Notes: generated by a model from the letters alone, not told the origin. 37,845 bases of DNA from Lachnospiraceae bacterium (GCA_017513625.1 JAFXEW010000028.1:1-37845); one strand, 5' to 3'; counted from the stretch's first letter, positions 1-7,159 are shown. Translations and numbers: made by a program.

Positions 1-198
1 GAGGATTTATGTACCGTAAACGAGTTGCTGTCTCTTTCCCAGCGTTTTGAAGTTGCCGCAATGCTGAAAGAGCGCAAAACATATTTGGAAATAGCCGAAA
101 AAACAGGTGCATCCACAGCCACTATCAGCCGTGTAAACCGTTCCCTGAATTATGGCAATGACGGATACGATCTTGTATTCGCCCGCATGAACAAATAG
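1..198 (+). CDS. TrpR-like regulator of the YerC/YecD family (5' end outside window)
   Basis: The frame is open from base 1 to the TAG at 196-198 and gives the last 65 residues of a protein whose start lies left of the window. Residues read LSQRFEVAAMLKERKTYLEI, then AEKTGASTATISRVNRSLNY. The second stretch is a helix-turn-helix with the GAS(T)xTISRV pattern of the TrpR superfamily. The tail (YGNDGYDLVFARMN) is typical of the YerC/YecD branch, found in Firmicutes, not of true tryptophan repressors. It is expected to be a small cytoplasmic DNA-binding protein; its ligand and targets are not established from this sequence. A perfect hairpin terminator follows 15 nt after the stop. Family assignment is fairly sure, function is not. 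Confidence 0.85.
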   Translation, partial: EDLCTVNELLSLSQRFEVAAMLKERKTYLEIAEKTGASTATISRVNRSLNYGNDGYDLVFARMNK

Positions 199-212
199 AA
201 TCCCGAATATTT

Positions 213-238
213 AAAAGGACGTCAATCGACGTCCTTTT
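213..238. terminator. Bidirectional hairpin terminator between the TrpR-like gene and the bactofilin gene
   Basis: A perfect 11-bp stem (AAAAGGACGTC / GACGTCCTTTT) closes on a 4-nt AATC loop. The A and T runs of the stem supply a U-rich 3' side on either strand. It lies just downstream of the stop codons of both converging genes, so it probably serves both. Confidence 0.88.
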
Positions 239-239
239 A

Positions 240-752
240 CTATGCTTCAACTGTTTCCGTTTTTTCATCAGCAGATGCCGCCACTGCAGTTTCGCTTTGA
301 TTTGCCTGCTGCTCTTCTTCATCAGCCTTTAATGCCTGCACTATAGCCGCTTTTGCAGTTTTTCTGCCTGACAATGCAGCCTTTAATCCGGGCTGGCCCT
401 TCTCCGAAGGAATTTCTCTGTTCATATCACATCTTCCCTGGAAAACAGCTTTCTCATCAATCACCAGTACACCGGTGGAAATATCTCCGTATACCTGGGC
501 TGTACCGATTAACTCCACACGCTCGGGGGCCTGGATATTTCCGATTACCCTGCCGCCAACCACAACGGATTTAGCAGATATATTTCCTTCTATCAATCCT
601 GTTGAACCGATGATAACTGCACCTTCCACAGTAAGTTTGCCGTGAATGGTTCCATCCACACGTAAAGAATCACTGGCGGTAAAGTCTCCCATACACTCTG
701 CATCTTTTCCTATAATCGTACTAATCTTTACATTTACTTCTTTCTTAGCCAA
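240..752 (-). CDS. Bactofilin (polymer-forming cytoskeletal protein)
   Basis: Bactofilins assemble without nucleotide into filaments at the inner membrane face and often position cell-wall enzymes. The protein has about 170 residues. Its central part shows the repeated short beta-strand pattern of the bactofilin beta-helix: DSLRVDGTIHGKLTVEG, GLIEGNISAKSVVVGGRVIG, ERVELIGTAQVYGDIS. The N-terminus is short and the C-terminal tail is Ala/Lys/Glu-rich and probably disordered. An ATG at 770 lies upstream of the GGAGGT (759-765) and cannot use it, so I place the start at the TTG at 752, seven bases after that site, giving MAKKEVNVKIS. It is second in an operon with a LytM-like gene 30 nt upstream, a common bactofilin partnership. 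Confidence 0.9.
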   Translation of the reverse strand: MAKKEVNVKISTIIGKDAECMGDFTASDSLRVDGTIHGKLTVEGAVIIGSTGLIEGNISAKSVVVGGRVIGNIQAPERVELIGTAQVYGDISTGVLVIDEKAVFQGRCDMNREIPSEKGQPGLKAALSGRKTAKAAIVQALKADEEEQQANQSETAVAASADEKTETVEA

Positions 753-782
753 TATGCTACCTCCTACCATTAAACACCCTTA

Positions 783-1517
783 TTATCCGTTTATCTTTAA
801 CATCTCTACAGGATTAATGTGCGTACCGTCTTTTAGCATTTGATAACAAAACTTCTGATTCTTATCTCCTATCAGGAATAAAACAGCCCCTCTCGATACC
901 ACCTGCCCCTGTTGCACCATCGGTTCACCCTGATTACGATAAACTGTTATATAACCGTTTCCGTGATCAATCCATACATTATGTCCGTACTCCGCCTCAT
1001 CATTTACTGCCATAACAGTACCATTGGCCGTTGCTATGACCATGGAACCTGATGTTGCACTGAATATACAACTGGGCGTACCATCTGCATTCTCTTCCAT
1101 CACAGCAGAACTGTTTAACGGAAATTCAGTAGGATTACTATGCTGTGCCAAAGCTGCCGACAACTGATTCTCAATTTCCGTCTTTTGATTCACAGTAGTA
1201 CTCAGAACCGCTATCTTTTCATTCATAGCATGAATCTGTGTGTTTAACTGTTCCACTTCATCGGACAATTCCGCATTACGGTCCTTTAATACCTGCATTT
1301 CTTCACTTTGTGCCGTGTACTTCTGGGCCACTCCACTCCAAATCTGCTGTTCAAAAATAATATATCCCAGCATGGTTCCTAACAAAAGACAAAGCACAAA
1401 AATACCTGTCTTAAGCACCCAGGGTTTAATCCTGATTTGTTTTACATTGGCATCCACTGCATCACTTGTTACAATGATTACATGATTCTCTTTTCTTTTA
1501 TGTTTATTATTTGGCAT
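783..1517 (-). CDS. Membrane-anchored M23/LytM-like protein, probably without peptidase activity
   Basis: This 244-residue protein has a short basic cytoplasmic N-terminus, one transmembrane segment (about 35-55), a predicted coiled coil (about 66-125) and a C-terminal LytM/M23 fold (about 150-238; ATANGTVMAV, YGHNVWIDHGNGYITVY, GQVVSRGAVLFLIG). The zinc ligands expected of M23 endopeptidases are not visible. There is no HxxxD before ATANG, YRNQ stands where Y(A)H is usual, and FCYQM stands where HLHFE is usual. This points to a non-catalytic LytM factor, perhaps an activator or scaffold for a real hydrolase, as EnvC/NlpD are. The ATG at 1517 has a GGAGGTGA site. It is co-transcribed with the downstream bactofilin (30-nt gap), suggesting a joint role in cell shape or wall synthesis. 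Confidence 0.85.
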   Translation of the reverse strand: MPNNKHKRKENHVIIVTSDAVDANVKQIRIKPWVLKTGIFVLCLLLGTMLGYIIFEQQIWSGVAQKYTAQSEEMQVLKDRNAELSDEVEQLNTQIHAMNEKIAVLSTTVNQKTEIENQLSAALAQHSNPTEFPLNSSAVMEENADGTPSCIFSATSGSMVIATANGTVMAVNDEAEYGHNVWIDHGNGYITVYRNQGEPMVQQGQVVSRGAVLFLIGDKNQKFCYQMLKDGTHINPVEMLKING

Positions 1518-1545
1518 AAAATAGTCACCTCCGATAAACGTCTAC

Positions 1546-1574
1546 ATTTTACCACAGGTGACTATAATCATCAA
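1546..1574 (-). promoter_or_regulatory. Sigma-A promoter for the LytM-like/bactofilin operon
   Basis: On the minus strand TTGATG (1574-1569) and TAAAAT (1551-1546) are spaced by 17 bp, and TG one base before the -10 makes it an extended -10. The predicted start is about 20 nt upstream of the ATG at 1517. Confidence 0.6.
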
Positions 1575-1622
1575 CGAAATATTATGAACTTTATTGCCGT
1601 ATGAGTGTTTTTTGGTAGTTTT

Positions 1623-2672
1623 TTACATATTTAAGGACATATCTCCATCTTTAATCAATCCCTTTTTCCTCATAAATTCAGAAACCACCAGTGCCAAAAA
1701 AGCCGGTAAAACAAAATGCATAACCAAAATCAGGAGAAGGGCTACTGCGCCGCCCATACCACCTTCCGTCATGCTTTCATAAGCAGCAAACTGTCCCACG
1801 AAGCCTGCTGAGCCCATGCCGGAACCAACCGGGGTACTGGTCATTCCCAGCAATGCAGATGCCACAGGTCCTAATATGGCACTGGATATAATAGCCGGCA
1901 ACCATATAATGGGTTTTTTCACTATATTGGGCACCTGAAGCATGGAAGTACCCACTCCCTGCGCGAACAATCCGCCCATTTTGTTCTCCCGGTAGCTTGC
2001 TACTGCAAAGCCCACCATATTACAACAACAGCCGATGGTAGCTGCACCTGCAGCAAGTCCGCTGAGACTCATGGATACACCGATTGCAGCGGAACTGATG
2101 GGCAGTGTCAGAATCATTCCCATCAAAACGGATACTATGATACCTCCCACTATGGGATGCTGCTCTACATTAATATTTACCAGGCTACCCAGCCACGCCA
2201 TGAAAGTTGTGATGGGCGGTCCTACGATAACACCGGCCAATGCGCCGGTGATAATTGACAGAAAAGGGGTTACAATGATATCCACCTTGGTCTTACCTGC
2301 CACCAGTCTGCCAAATTTAACAGCAACTAACGCAGCAATAAAAGCACCGAGAGGTTCTCCCGGCTTACCGATACTATACGCCTCCAAAGACGTAATGGTC
2401 GGAAATGCACCAATCATACCCGTCACCGCTGCAGAAACAGTTAATAACGGACCTTCCTTAAACTTACAGGCTAACCCTACACCGATACCCGCACCGGTTA
2501 CTGTCTTTGCTACATTACCGATTGCTGTCATATAGGTACCTACAGCACCTCCGATTAAGGAACCGATCTGACAAATAATAGTACCGATAATCAACGTCGA
2601 AAAAAGTCCCAATGCCATACCGCTGAGACCGTCAATAAATATCTCGTTCAACCAGAATTTAATTTTTTTCAT
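1623..2672 (-). CDS. PTS EIIC-like membrane protein (PTS_EIIC_2 / PfoR type)
   Basis: This protein of about 349 residues is almost wholly hydrophobic with some ten membrane spans and many Gly/Pro-rich breaks (KTVTGAGIGVGLACKFKEGP, GPPITTFMAWLG, TSTPVGSGMGSAGFVGQF). It matches the PTS_EIIC_2 family, which includes PfoR, a membrane protein linked to perfringolysin regulation in Clostridium perfringens. No EIIA, EIIB or HPr gene lies nearby, so a sugar substrate and even transport activity are open. The track start GTG at 2684 overlaps the ribosome binding site; GAGGTGG just ahead of ATG 2672 (MKKIKFWLNEIF) makes the latter the better start. Upstream are a possible promoter and a perfect 12-bp palindrome. 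It is probably monocistronic. Confidence 0.85.
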   Translation of the reverse strand: MKKIKFWLNEIFIDGLSGMALGLFSTLIIGTIICQIGSLIGGAVGTYMTAIGNVAKTVTGAGIGVGLACKFKEGPLLTVSAAVTGMIGAFPTITSLEAYSIGKPGEPLGAFIAALVAVKFGRLVAGKTKVDIIVTPFLSIITGALAGVIVGPPITTFMAWLGSLVNINVEQHPIVGGIIVSVLMGMILTLPISSAAIGVSMSLSGLAAGAATIGCCCNMVGFAVASYRENKMGGLFAQGVGTSMLQVPNIVKKPIIWLPAIISSAILGPVASALLGMTSTPVGSGMGSAGFVGQFAAYESMTEGGMGGAVALLLILVMHFVLPAFLALVVSEFMRKKGLIKDGDMSLNM

Positions 2673-2686
2673 ATTCCACCTCACAC

Positions 2687-2744
2687 ATGTAATGACTTAG
2701 CTTACACTCTGTCAAATTCACTGCAAATACAACTGTCATGACAG
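2687..2744 (-). promoter_or_regulatory. Possible promoter with upstream palindromic operator for the EIIC-like gene
   Basis: On the minus strand a perfect TTGACA (2715-2710) is followed after 17 bp by a weak TTACAT (2692-2687). Eighteen bases upstream of the -35 lies the perfect palindrome CTGTCATGACAG (2733-2744), a position typical of an activator site. The -35 is convincing, the -10 is poor. Confidence 0.4.
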
Positions 2745-2806
2745 ACACGTGAATAATCTACCATATAACTTATAATAAATCAAGAAGTATATTTTTCCGA
2801 CAACTA

Positions 2807-2835
2807 TTTACTTTTTCCGAAAATTGTGTTATTCT
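2807..2835 (+). promoter_or_regulatory. Promoter of the cold-shock gene
   Basis: TTTACT (2807-2812), 17-bp spacer, TATTCT (2830-2835), with TG at 2828 forming an extended -10. Transcription should start near 2842, giving a leader of about 60 nt. Confidence 0.55.
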
Positions 2836-2840
2836 TGATT

Positions 2841-2876
2841 TGTTATAAGAAATACACAATATTTCGTCTTATAACA
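2841..2876. repeat. Inverted repeat in the cold-shock leader
   Basis: TGTTATAAGA (2841-2850) and TCTTATAACA (2867-2876) are exact inverted copies around a 16-nt loop. They begin at the predicted transcription start, so the mRNA would start with an A/U-rich hairpin about 12 nt ahead of the GGAGGT site. It could be a temperature-sensitive leader structure or a protein operator. Confidence 0.6.
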
Positions 2877-2900
2877 CGATATTTTTTGGAGGTATCAGCA

Positions 2901-3101
2901 ATGAACAAAGGTACAGTAAAATGGTTTAACAACCAAAAAGGTTACGGTTTCATCTCTGATGAAGCAGGCAATGATGTATTTGTACATTATTCCGGATTGA
3001 ACATGGAAGGTTTCAAGACCCTTGAAGAAGGCGCAGCTGTTGAATTCGAAGTAGTTAACGGCGAAAAGGGACCTCAGGCTGTAAACGTAACCAAGCTCTA
3101 A
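2901..3101 (+). CDS. Cold-shock protein, CspA family
   Basis: This 66-residue protein is a single cold-shock OB fold binding single-stranded RNA/DNA. RNP1 (KGYGFI, residues 14-19) and RNP2 (VFVHY, about 27-31) are intact, and the opening [17 protein letters not shown] is classic. The start is the ATG at 2901, six bases after TTGGAGGT; an in-frame upstream extension is unlikely because it would run through the leader. Members act as RNA chaperones that keep mRNA unfolded, in cold or in rapid growth. It stands alone with its own promoter and a terminator 85 nt downstream. Confidence 0.97.
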   Translation: MNKGTVKWFNNQKGYGFISDEAGNDVFVHYSGLNMEGFKTLEEGAAVEFEVVNGEKGPQAVNVTKL

Positions 3102-3186
3102 TTTCCAGATATCACTAACACGATGTACCTGTTCTTTATATAGTTTTATTTAGAATTTGCAATATCGTCATAAGGGATTAAAGGAG

Positions 3187-3220
3187 AAAATGCTGCTCTC
3201 ATGAGCAGCATTTTTATTTT
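3187..3220. terminator. Strong terminator after the cold-shock gene, probably bidirectional
   Basis: A perfect 12-bp stem AAAATGCTGCTC / GAGCAGCATTTT with a TCAT loop is followed by TTTTTATTTTT on the plus strand. On the minus strand the same hairpin is followed by TTTTCTCC and lies 27 nt beyond the stop of the HisA-like gene. Confidence 0.9.
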
Positions 3221-3240
3221 TATGATTCAATTCAAATTAA

Positions 3241-4026
3241 CTACTGTTCTTCCTCTTTACAGGCTGCCAGTACATCCTCCCATTTCATATTGCCACCAAA
3301 CAAATCCAGTGCACTTCCAATAGTCACATTAAGACAATTTCTTCCCGTCTGCCTGATGATGTCTAAATCTTCCATGGAGTGTACACCGCCTGCATACGTA
3401 ACAGGACATTTCCCCCATTCTCCAAGCATACGGACCAATTCCCTTTCTATACCGTTTGCCTTTCCTTCCACATCTACGGCATGAATCAGAAATTCATCAC
3501 AATACTCAAACAGTTTATCCAAAAGCTCCGGTGTCACCTTCTCTTCGGTAAGGTTTTGCCATCTGTCTGTTACCACCACATAATCATCACCGATTTTTTT
3601 ACAGCTCATATCCAACACAATATGTTCTCTTCCCACAGCCTGCCGAAGTATCTCCAAACGATCATATCGGATTCTGCCGTCTTTAAATACATAGGACGTA
3701 ACAATCACATGGGATGCACCGGCACGGATATACTCCGACGCATTTCCATCATGTATACCGCCTCCTATCTGGAGCCCCCCCGGATATGCTTTCAATGCTT
3801 CCAATGCCTGTTCTCTGGTTGCTTCATAGTAGGGACTATCGGCGCCATTTAACAAAATAATATGTCCGCCCTTTAATCCTGACCGACGATATAAATCCGC
3901 ATAAAATGCAGCATCCTGCCCGGACACAAAGTTTTCACTGGCTGTATCGCCTTCATCCCGGAGACTTCCGCCTACGATTTGCTTTACTTTTCCATTATGT
4001 ATATCTATACAGGGTCTGAACTCCAT
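3241..4026 (-). CDS. Eukaryote-type ProFAR isomerase (HisA/HIS6-like)
   Basis: This protein of about 261 residues is a TIM barrel that should isomerise ProFAR to PRFAR in histidine synthesis. It resembles the eukaryotic HIS6 branch: FRPCIDIHNGKVKQIVGGSL at the N-terminus, LQIGGGIHDGNASEYIRAGA, HVIVTSYVFKDGRI, EFLIHAVDVEGKANGIERE, VTYAGGVHSMEDL, TIGSALDLFGG. The aspartate after C-I (general base position) and the later D of AVDVEG are present. Three in-frame starts exist (GTG 4050, ATG 4038, ATG 4026). I prefer 4026 because GGAG sits six bases ahead and family members begin just before the FxxCIDxHNG motif. It stands apart from any his operon and follows the dapB terminator, so expression may depend on read-through. 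Confidence 0.88.
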   Translation of the reverse strand: MEFRPCIDIHNGKVKQIVGGSLRDEGDTASENFVSGQDAAFYADLYRRSGLKGGHIILLNGADSPYYEATREQALEALKAYPGGLQIGGGIHDGNASEYIRAGASHVIVTSYVFKDGRIRYDRLEILRQAVGREHIVLDMSCKKIGDDYVVVTDRWQNLTEEKVTPELLDKLFEYCDEFLIHAVDVEGKANGIERELVRMLGEWGKCPVTYAGGVHSMEDLDIIRQTGRNCLNVTIGSALDLFGGNMKWEDVLAACKEEEQ

Positions 4027-4100
4027 ACTAAACTCCATTCCGGCAATCACTATTCCTCGAATATGTCAAAGGAAATCTTCTCGGCCGTTTTACTCTTTTT

Positions 4101-4130
4101 TTAAAAAAGGGAGCTTAAAAGCCCCCTTTT
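4101..4130 (-). terminator. Terminator of the dapA-dapB operon
   Basis: On the minus strand the stem AAAAGGGGGCTT / AAGCTCCCTTTT (one G-U pair) ends in a T run. It begins two bases after the dapB stop. Confidence 0.8.
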
Positions 4131-4131
4131 G

Positions 4132-4896
4132 CTACATTTGTGCATCGATTACATTACTCATGTCATACATACCGGGCTTTTTACCGGCCAGATACTTCGC
4201 TGCCTGAACAGCCCCCTTGGCGAATACACCTTTGGAATAAGCAGAGTGTGAAAAAGTAATTACCTCATCCGTTCCGGCAAAAATAACATCATGTTCTCCC
4301 ACAATGGTACCGCCACGTACCGCACTGATACCGATTTCTTTATCAGGACGCTTCTCTCTTCTGGTGCTTCTGTCATACACGTATTCATACGCACCGTCAA
4401 ACTCTTCATTAATGGAATCAGCCAATGCAAGTGCCGTACCGCTGGGAGCATCCACCTTCAGTCTGTGATGCTTTTCAACCACTTCTATATCGTAGCCTGC
4501 AGGAGCAAGCACACCTGCCGCTTCCTTTAACATCTTCAGCAAAAGATTAATTCCCAGGGACATATTTGCAGATTTCAGAATCGCCACCTTAGCAGAAGCT
4601 GCTTTCACCTTGTCCATCTGTTCCTGACTGAGTCCTGTGGTACAAAGTACACAGGGAAGCTGATGCTCCACACAATACTCTACCATCTTATCAACTGCGG
4701 ATGCAATGGAAAAATCAATCAGACAGTCCGCCTGCACATCACATTTTTCAATACTTTTAAAAACAGGATATGTATTATGACCGTCATCATAAGCATCTAT
4801 TCCCGCAACGATTTCTACCTCGTTGTCCTCTGCCGCAATCTGAGAAATTATATGCCCCATCTTACCGTTGCAACCATGCATAATAATCTTTATCAT
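4132..4896 (-). CDS. dapB: 4-hydroxy-tetrahydrodipicolinate reductase
   Basis: DapB reduces 4-hydroxy-tetrahydrodipicolinate with NAD(P)H to tetrahydrodipicolinate on the way to meso-diaminopimelate and lysine. The 254-residue protein has the nucleotide-binding loop near the start (GCNGKMG, residues 8-14), the LIDFS strand, the LCTTGLS segment and the active-site block EKHHRLKVDAPSGTA, with the catalytic His pair and Lys. Length is normal for the short bacterial form. Two adjacent ATGs (4899, 4896) are possible; AAAGGAG is six bases ahead of 4896, preferred here. It follows dapA after 38 nt in the same operon and so falls under the lysine riboswitch. Confidence 0.96.
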   Translation of the reverse strand: MIKIIMHGCNGKMGHIISQIAAEDNEVEIVAGIDAYDDGHNTYPVFKSIEKCDVQADCLIDFSIASAVDKMVEYCVEHQLPCVLCTTGLSQEQMDKVKAASAKVAILKSANMSLGINLLLKMLKEAAGVLAPAGYDIEVVEKHHRLKVDAPSGTALALADSINEEFDGAYEYVYDRSTRREKRPDKEIGISAVRGGTIVGEHDVIFAGTDEVITFSHSAYSKGVFAKGAVQAAKYLAGKKPGMYDMSNVIDAQM

Positions 4897-4934
4897 CATA
4901 TACTCCTTTCAGCTAAAGCTGCTAATACAGGATT

Positions 4935-5819
4935 TTATAAAATACCATACTCCTTCATTGCTTTCTCAAGCTTTGCTACATTTGCAGGCTCCATATCCGT
5001 CAGCGGCATTCTCAAAGTACCTGCCTCCATACCCATGAGATTAAGAGCTGCCTTTACAGGGATTGGATTCACCTCACAGAAAAGTGCCTTGCACAATGCA
5101 AGCGCATCCAGCTGCATCTTGCAGCTAGCAGTTACATTACCATTCAGATATTCCATAACCATATCATGTGTCTGCTTGGGAGCTACATTGGAAAGAACGG
5201 AAATAACACCGATACCACCCAAGGATAAAATAGGAACGATCTGATCATCATTACCGGAATAAATATCCACGCAACCGTCTGCCATTGCTGCCAGTTCTGC
5301 TATCTGGCTGATATTACCGCTGGCTTCCTTGATTGCCACGATATTTTCCACATCTTTGCAAAGCCTTACTGCTGTCTCGGGAAGGATGTTACATCCCGTA
5401 CGGCTGGGTACATTATACAGAATCACAGGTACACTGATGGACTCTGCAACTGCTTTAAAATGTGCATATAATCCGTTTTGTGTCGCCTTGTTGTAATAAG
5501 GGCTTACCAGAAGCACACCATCCACACCGTATTTCTCTGCTTCCTTAGACAGATAAATCGCTGTTTCTGTACAATTGGAACCGGTTCCTGCCACAACAGG
5601 CACTCTTTTATTAACCACTTCCACACAATACTTAATCACATCCAGATGCTCCTCATGTGTCAATGTAGAAGCCTCACCGGTGGTACCGCAGACAACGATA
5701 CAGTCTACACCGCCTTCAATCTGGAACTCAATCAATTCTTTGAACTTTTCATAGTTTACCTCTCCATTTGCATGCATGGGGGTAACAATTGCAGTACCTA
5801 CACCTTTAAAAATCGCCAT
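4935..5819 (-). CDS. dapA: 4-hydroxy-tetrahydrodipicolinate synthase
   Basis: DapA condenses pyruvate with aspartate semialdehyde, the first committed step to diaminopimelate and lysine. The 294-residue TIM-barrel protein shows GVGTAIVTPM at the start, CGTTGEASTL (pyruvate-binding loop), YYNKATQNGLYAHF, LYNVPSRTG (catalytic Tyr and following Arg region) and IVAIKEASGN with the Schiff-base Lys. The ATG at 5825 is only two bases from AAAGGAGG, while the ATG at 5819 has an eight-base spacing and gives MAIFKGVGTA, so 5819 is chosen. It is the first gene behind the lysine riboswitch; dapB follows. Confidence 0.97.
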   Translation of the reverse strand: MAIFKGVGTAIVTPMHANGEVNYEKFKELIEFQIEGGVDCIVVCGTTGEASTLTHEEHLDVIKYCVEVVNKRVPVVAGTGSNCTETAIYLSKEAEKYGVDGVLLVSPYYNKATQNGLYAHFKAVAESISVPVILYNVPSRTGCNILPETAVRLCKDVENIVAIKEASGNISQIAELAAMADGCVDIYSGNDDQIVPILSLGGIGVISVLSNVAPKQTHDMVMEYLNGNVTASCKMQLDALALCKALFCEVNPIPVKAALNLMGMEAGTLRMPLTDMEPANVAKLEKAMKEYGIL

Positions 5820-5850
5820 ATCCATATCCTCCTTTAATTTTTCGAAGAAA

Positions 5851-5888
5851 AATCCGAGCCCCTCCGGCGAGGGGAGGATTTATCCTCC
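5851..5888 (-). other. Second hairpin region between the riboswitch terminator and dapA
   Basis: Read as RNA from the minus strand, two overlapping foldings are possible: GGAGGATAAATCCTCC, and a longer stem in which AAATCC and CCCCTC pair with GAGGGG and GGATTT across a GCCG loop, followed by TTTTTCTT. They share the CCTCC segment and cannot form together. The second looks like a terminator. A decoy AAGGAGG also lies here. Confidence 0.5.
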
Positions 5889-5925
5889 TTGGAAATTATT
5901 TGCGCTTTCGAAGACGAAAAAATCA

Positions 5926-5959
5926 AAATAAAAATCGCCGGCATAAACTGCGCCGGCGA
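5926..5959 (-). terminator. Intrinsic terminator of the lysine riboswitch
   Basis: On the minus strand TCGCCGGC and GCCGGCGA form a perfect 8-bp stem around a 9-nt loop, followed by TTTTATTTTGATTTTTT. It sits directly after the aptamer and before dapA, as expected for a switch that turns transcription off when lysine is bound. Confidence 0.88.
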
Positions 5960-5974
5960 ATGATATACCTGTGA

Positions 5975-6150
5975 TATCTTCAGCGATAGCGCACCATCTA
6001 AACACTAGATGACAGTCATACGGCTGTTTACCGTATGCCCAAGACTCGACTGCAGGAAATCTCCTCTTTCGGCGTCGTCCCCTTTCCCCTTTCTTCCTCT
6101 GTGCCTGTCACATCCGAAAAAGTACTGATGAAAAACGCAACCTCTATCTT
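5975..6150 (-). promoter_or_regulatory. Lysine riboswitch (L-box) controlling dapA-dapB
   Basis: The leader transcribed from the minus strand carries the L-box consensus in order: GATAGAGGTTGCG, AGTA, GAAAGGGGACGACGCCGAA (written with a small variation, AAAGGGGACGACGCCGAA), the arm GGCATACGG ... CCGTATG ACTGTCA, and GGTGCGCTATC closing with GATAG at the 5' end. These are the core bases of the five-way junction that binds lysine. A consensus promoter starts just upstream and an intrinsic terminator just downstream. By family knowledge, bound lysine favours the terminator and lowers dapA/dapB expression. Ends are approximate. Confidence 0.93.
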
Positions 6151-6158
6151 TATTACGT

Positions 6159-6187
6159 ATAATATCACTATAAAATATTACTGTCAA
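6159..6187 (-). promoter_or_regulatory. Promoter of the riboswitch-dapA-dapB operon
   Basis: On the minus strand a perfect TTGACA (6187-6182), 17-bp spacer and TATTAT (6164-6159). The predicted start near 6152 is a few bases before the aptamer. Confidence 0.88.
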
Positions 6188-6223
6188 CTATGAAAATACA
6201 ATATCTGCTCTATCAGAATTCTG

Positions 6224-6871
6224 TTATACCAGTTCTTCCTCTGCCGGCTCCATAATCTCCAGCTTACAAACGGATACTTCAAAAGCAACTCTCTTTTCTA
6301 CATTTTCTTCGTCCAGACGTTTTAAATACTCACGGCTCTGGATACGTCCCCATACCACACATCGCTCTCCCACTGTGAAATTCTTGGTATATCTGGCATT
6401 TCTTCCCCAACATATACAGGGTATGTAGTCAGATTTACCGTAAGGTCTGTTTACCGCAAGCAAAATGTCCGCAATCTCTCTGCCCAGAGGGGTCTTACGA
6501 TAGATAGGCTCCTTACAAATATATCCGTCCAGATAAATCTGATTGGATTTAGGACTATCCTCAAGCTCATCAATGAATGTAAACTCTCTTGCAAAAACAG
6601 ATAATACCAGCTTGTTTCTGCGTTCCTCATGACGGTTGTATGAGCGGAACTGACCGTTTACGCAAATCAAAGATCCTTCATAGTTCTGTTTAACGTCTAC
6701 CAGACGTTCGGAAACCATAACGGGAATTATATCATAAATCTCACTGAGACGTTTTACGCTTACATCAACCATATAGAAACCTTCACCAAAGATTTCGTGA
6801 CTGAATGAAAAACCACTGACAATTTCCCCTGTTACTGTTACCTGATTGTTTTCAATTACCTTATCTGACAT
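6224..6871 (-). CDS. SSB-like protein with two OB folds
   Basis: This 215-residue protein contains two successive SSB-like OB domains. The first runs about 8-105 (NNQVTVTGEIVSGF, LICVNGQFRSYN, LVLSVFAREFTFID) and the second about 110-210 (NQIYLDGYICKEPIYRKTPL, GREIADILLAVNRP, YIPCICWGRNARY, GERCVVWGRIQSREY). The second half carries the better SSB match. The C-terminus ends EEELV and lacks the DDDIPF-type tail used by housekeeping SSB to recruit partners. It probably binds single-stranded nucleic acid, but it is unlikely to be the main replication SSB. The ATG at 6871 has AAGGGAG upstream. The gene stands alone ahead of the dap promoter. Confidence 0.8.
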   Translation of the reverse strand: MSDKVIENNQVTVTGEIVSGFSFSHEIFGEGFYMVDVSVKRLSEIYDIIPVMVSERLVDVKQNYEGSLICVNGQFRSYNRHEERRNKLVLSVFAREFTFIDELEDSPKSNQIYLDGYICKEPIYRKTPLGREIADILLAVNRPYGKSDYIPCICWGRNARYTKNFTVGERCVVWGRIQSREYLKRLDEENVEKRVAFEVSVCKLEIMEPAEEELV

Positions 6872-7159
6872 ATAAGTTCTCCCTTCTTACAACATAAGAA
6901 TTTTTTCGCAATTCAAATGTAATGCAATATATGTATACTCCATCCTGAGCAAAAATAAAACAAAAAGCCACCGCATATAGCGCCAATTTATATTAAAATC
7001 CATTCTCTGCCATGAACAATATACACAATAAAACAAAAATAGAATATTTTCAATTCAAAATTAATATTTTTATATCTTATGTTACTTTTTTACTATTTCT
7101 TAACTATTTTTCGTACATATTTACCACAAAACATCTTTAGAATAATGGAAGAATATGAC
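6872..7159. other. AT-rich intergenic region between the divergent SSB-like and typA genes
   Basis: With the promoter and leader that follow, the gap to typA is 378 nt. This part is very rich in A and T, has no credible open frame with a ribosome binding site, and no strong hairpin that I can see. It should hold the promoter of the SSB-like gene, but no clear -35/-10 pair stands out. Confidence 0.6.

Noticed and set aside
2035..2535. Long plus-strand frame opposite the EIIC-like gene
   Set aside because: It mirrors the codon pattern of the membrane protein gene, has no ribosome site, and gives a low-complexity Pro/Thr/Ile-rich translation.
6005..6187. A 60-residue open frame on the minus strand
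   Set aside because: It lies wholly inside the lysine riboswitch and its promoter and has no ribosome binding site.
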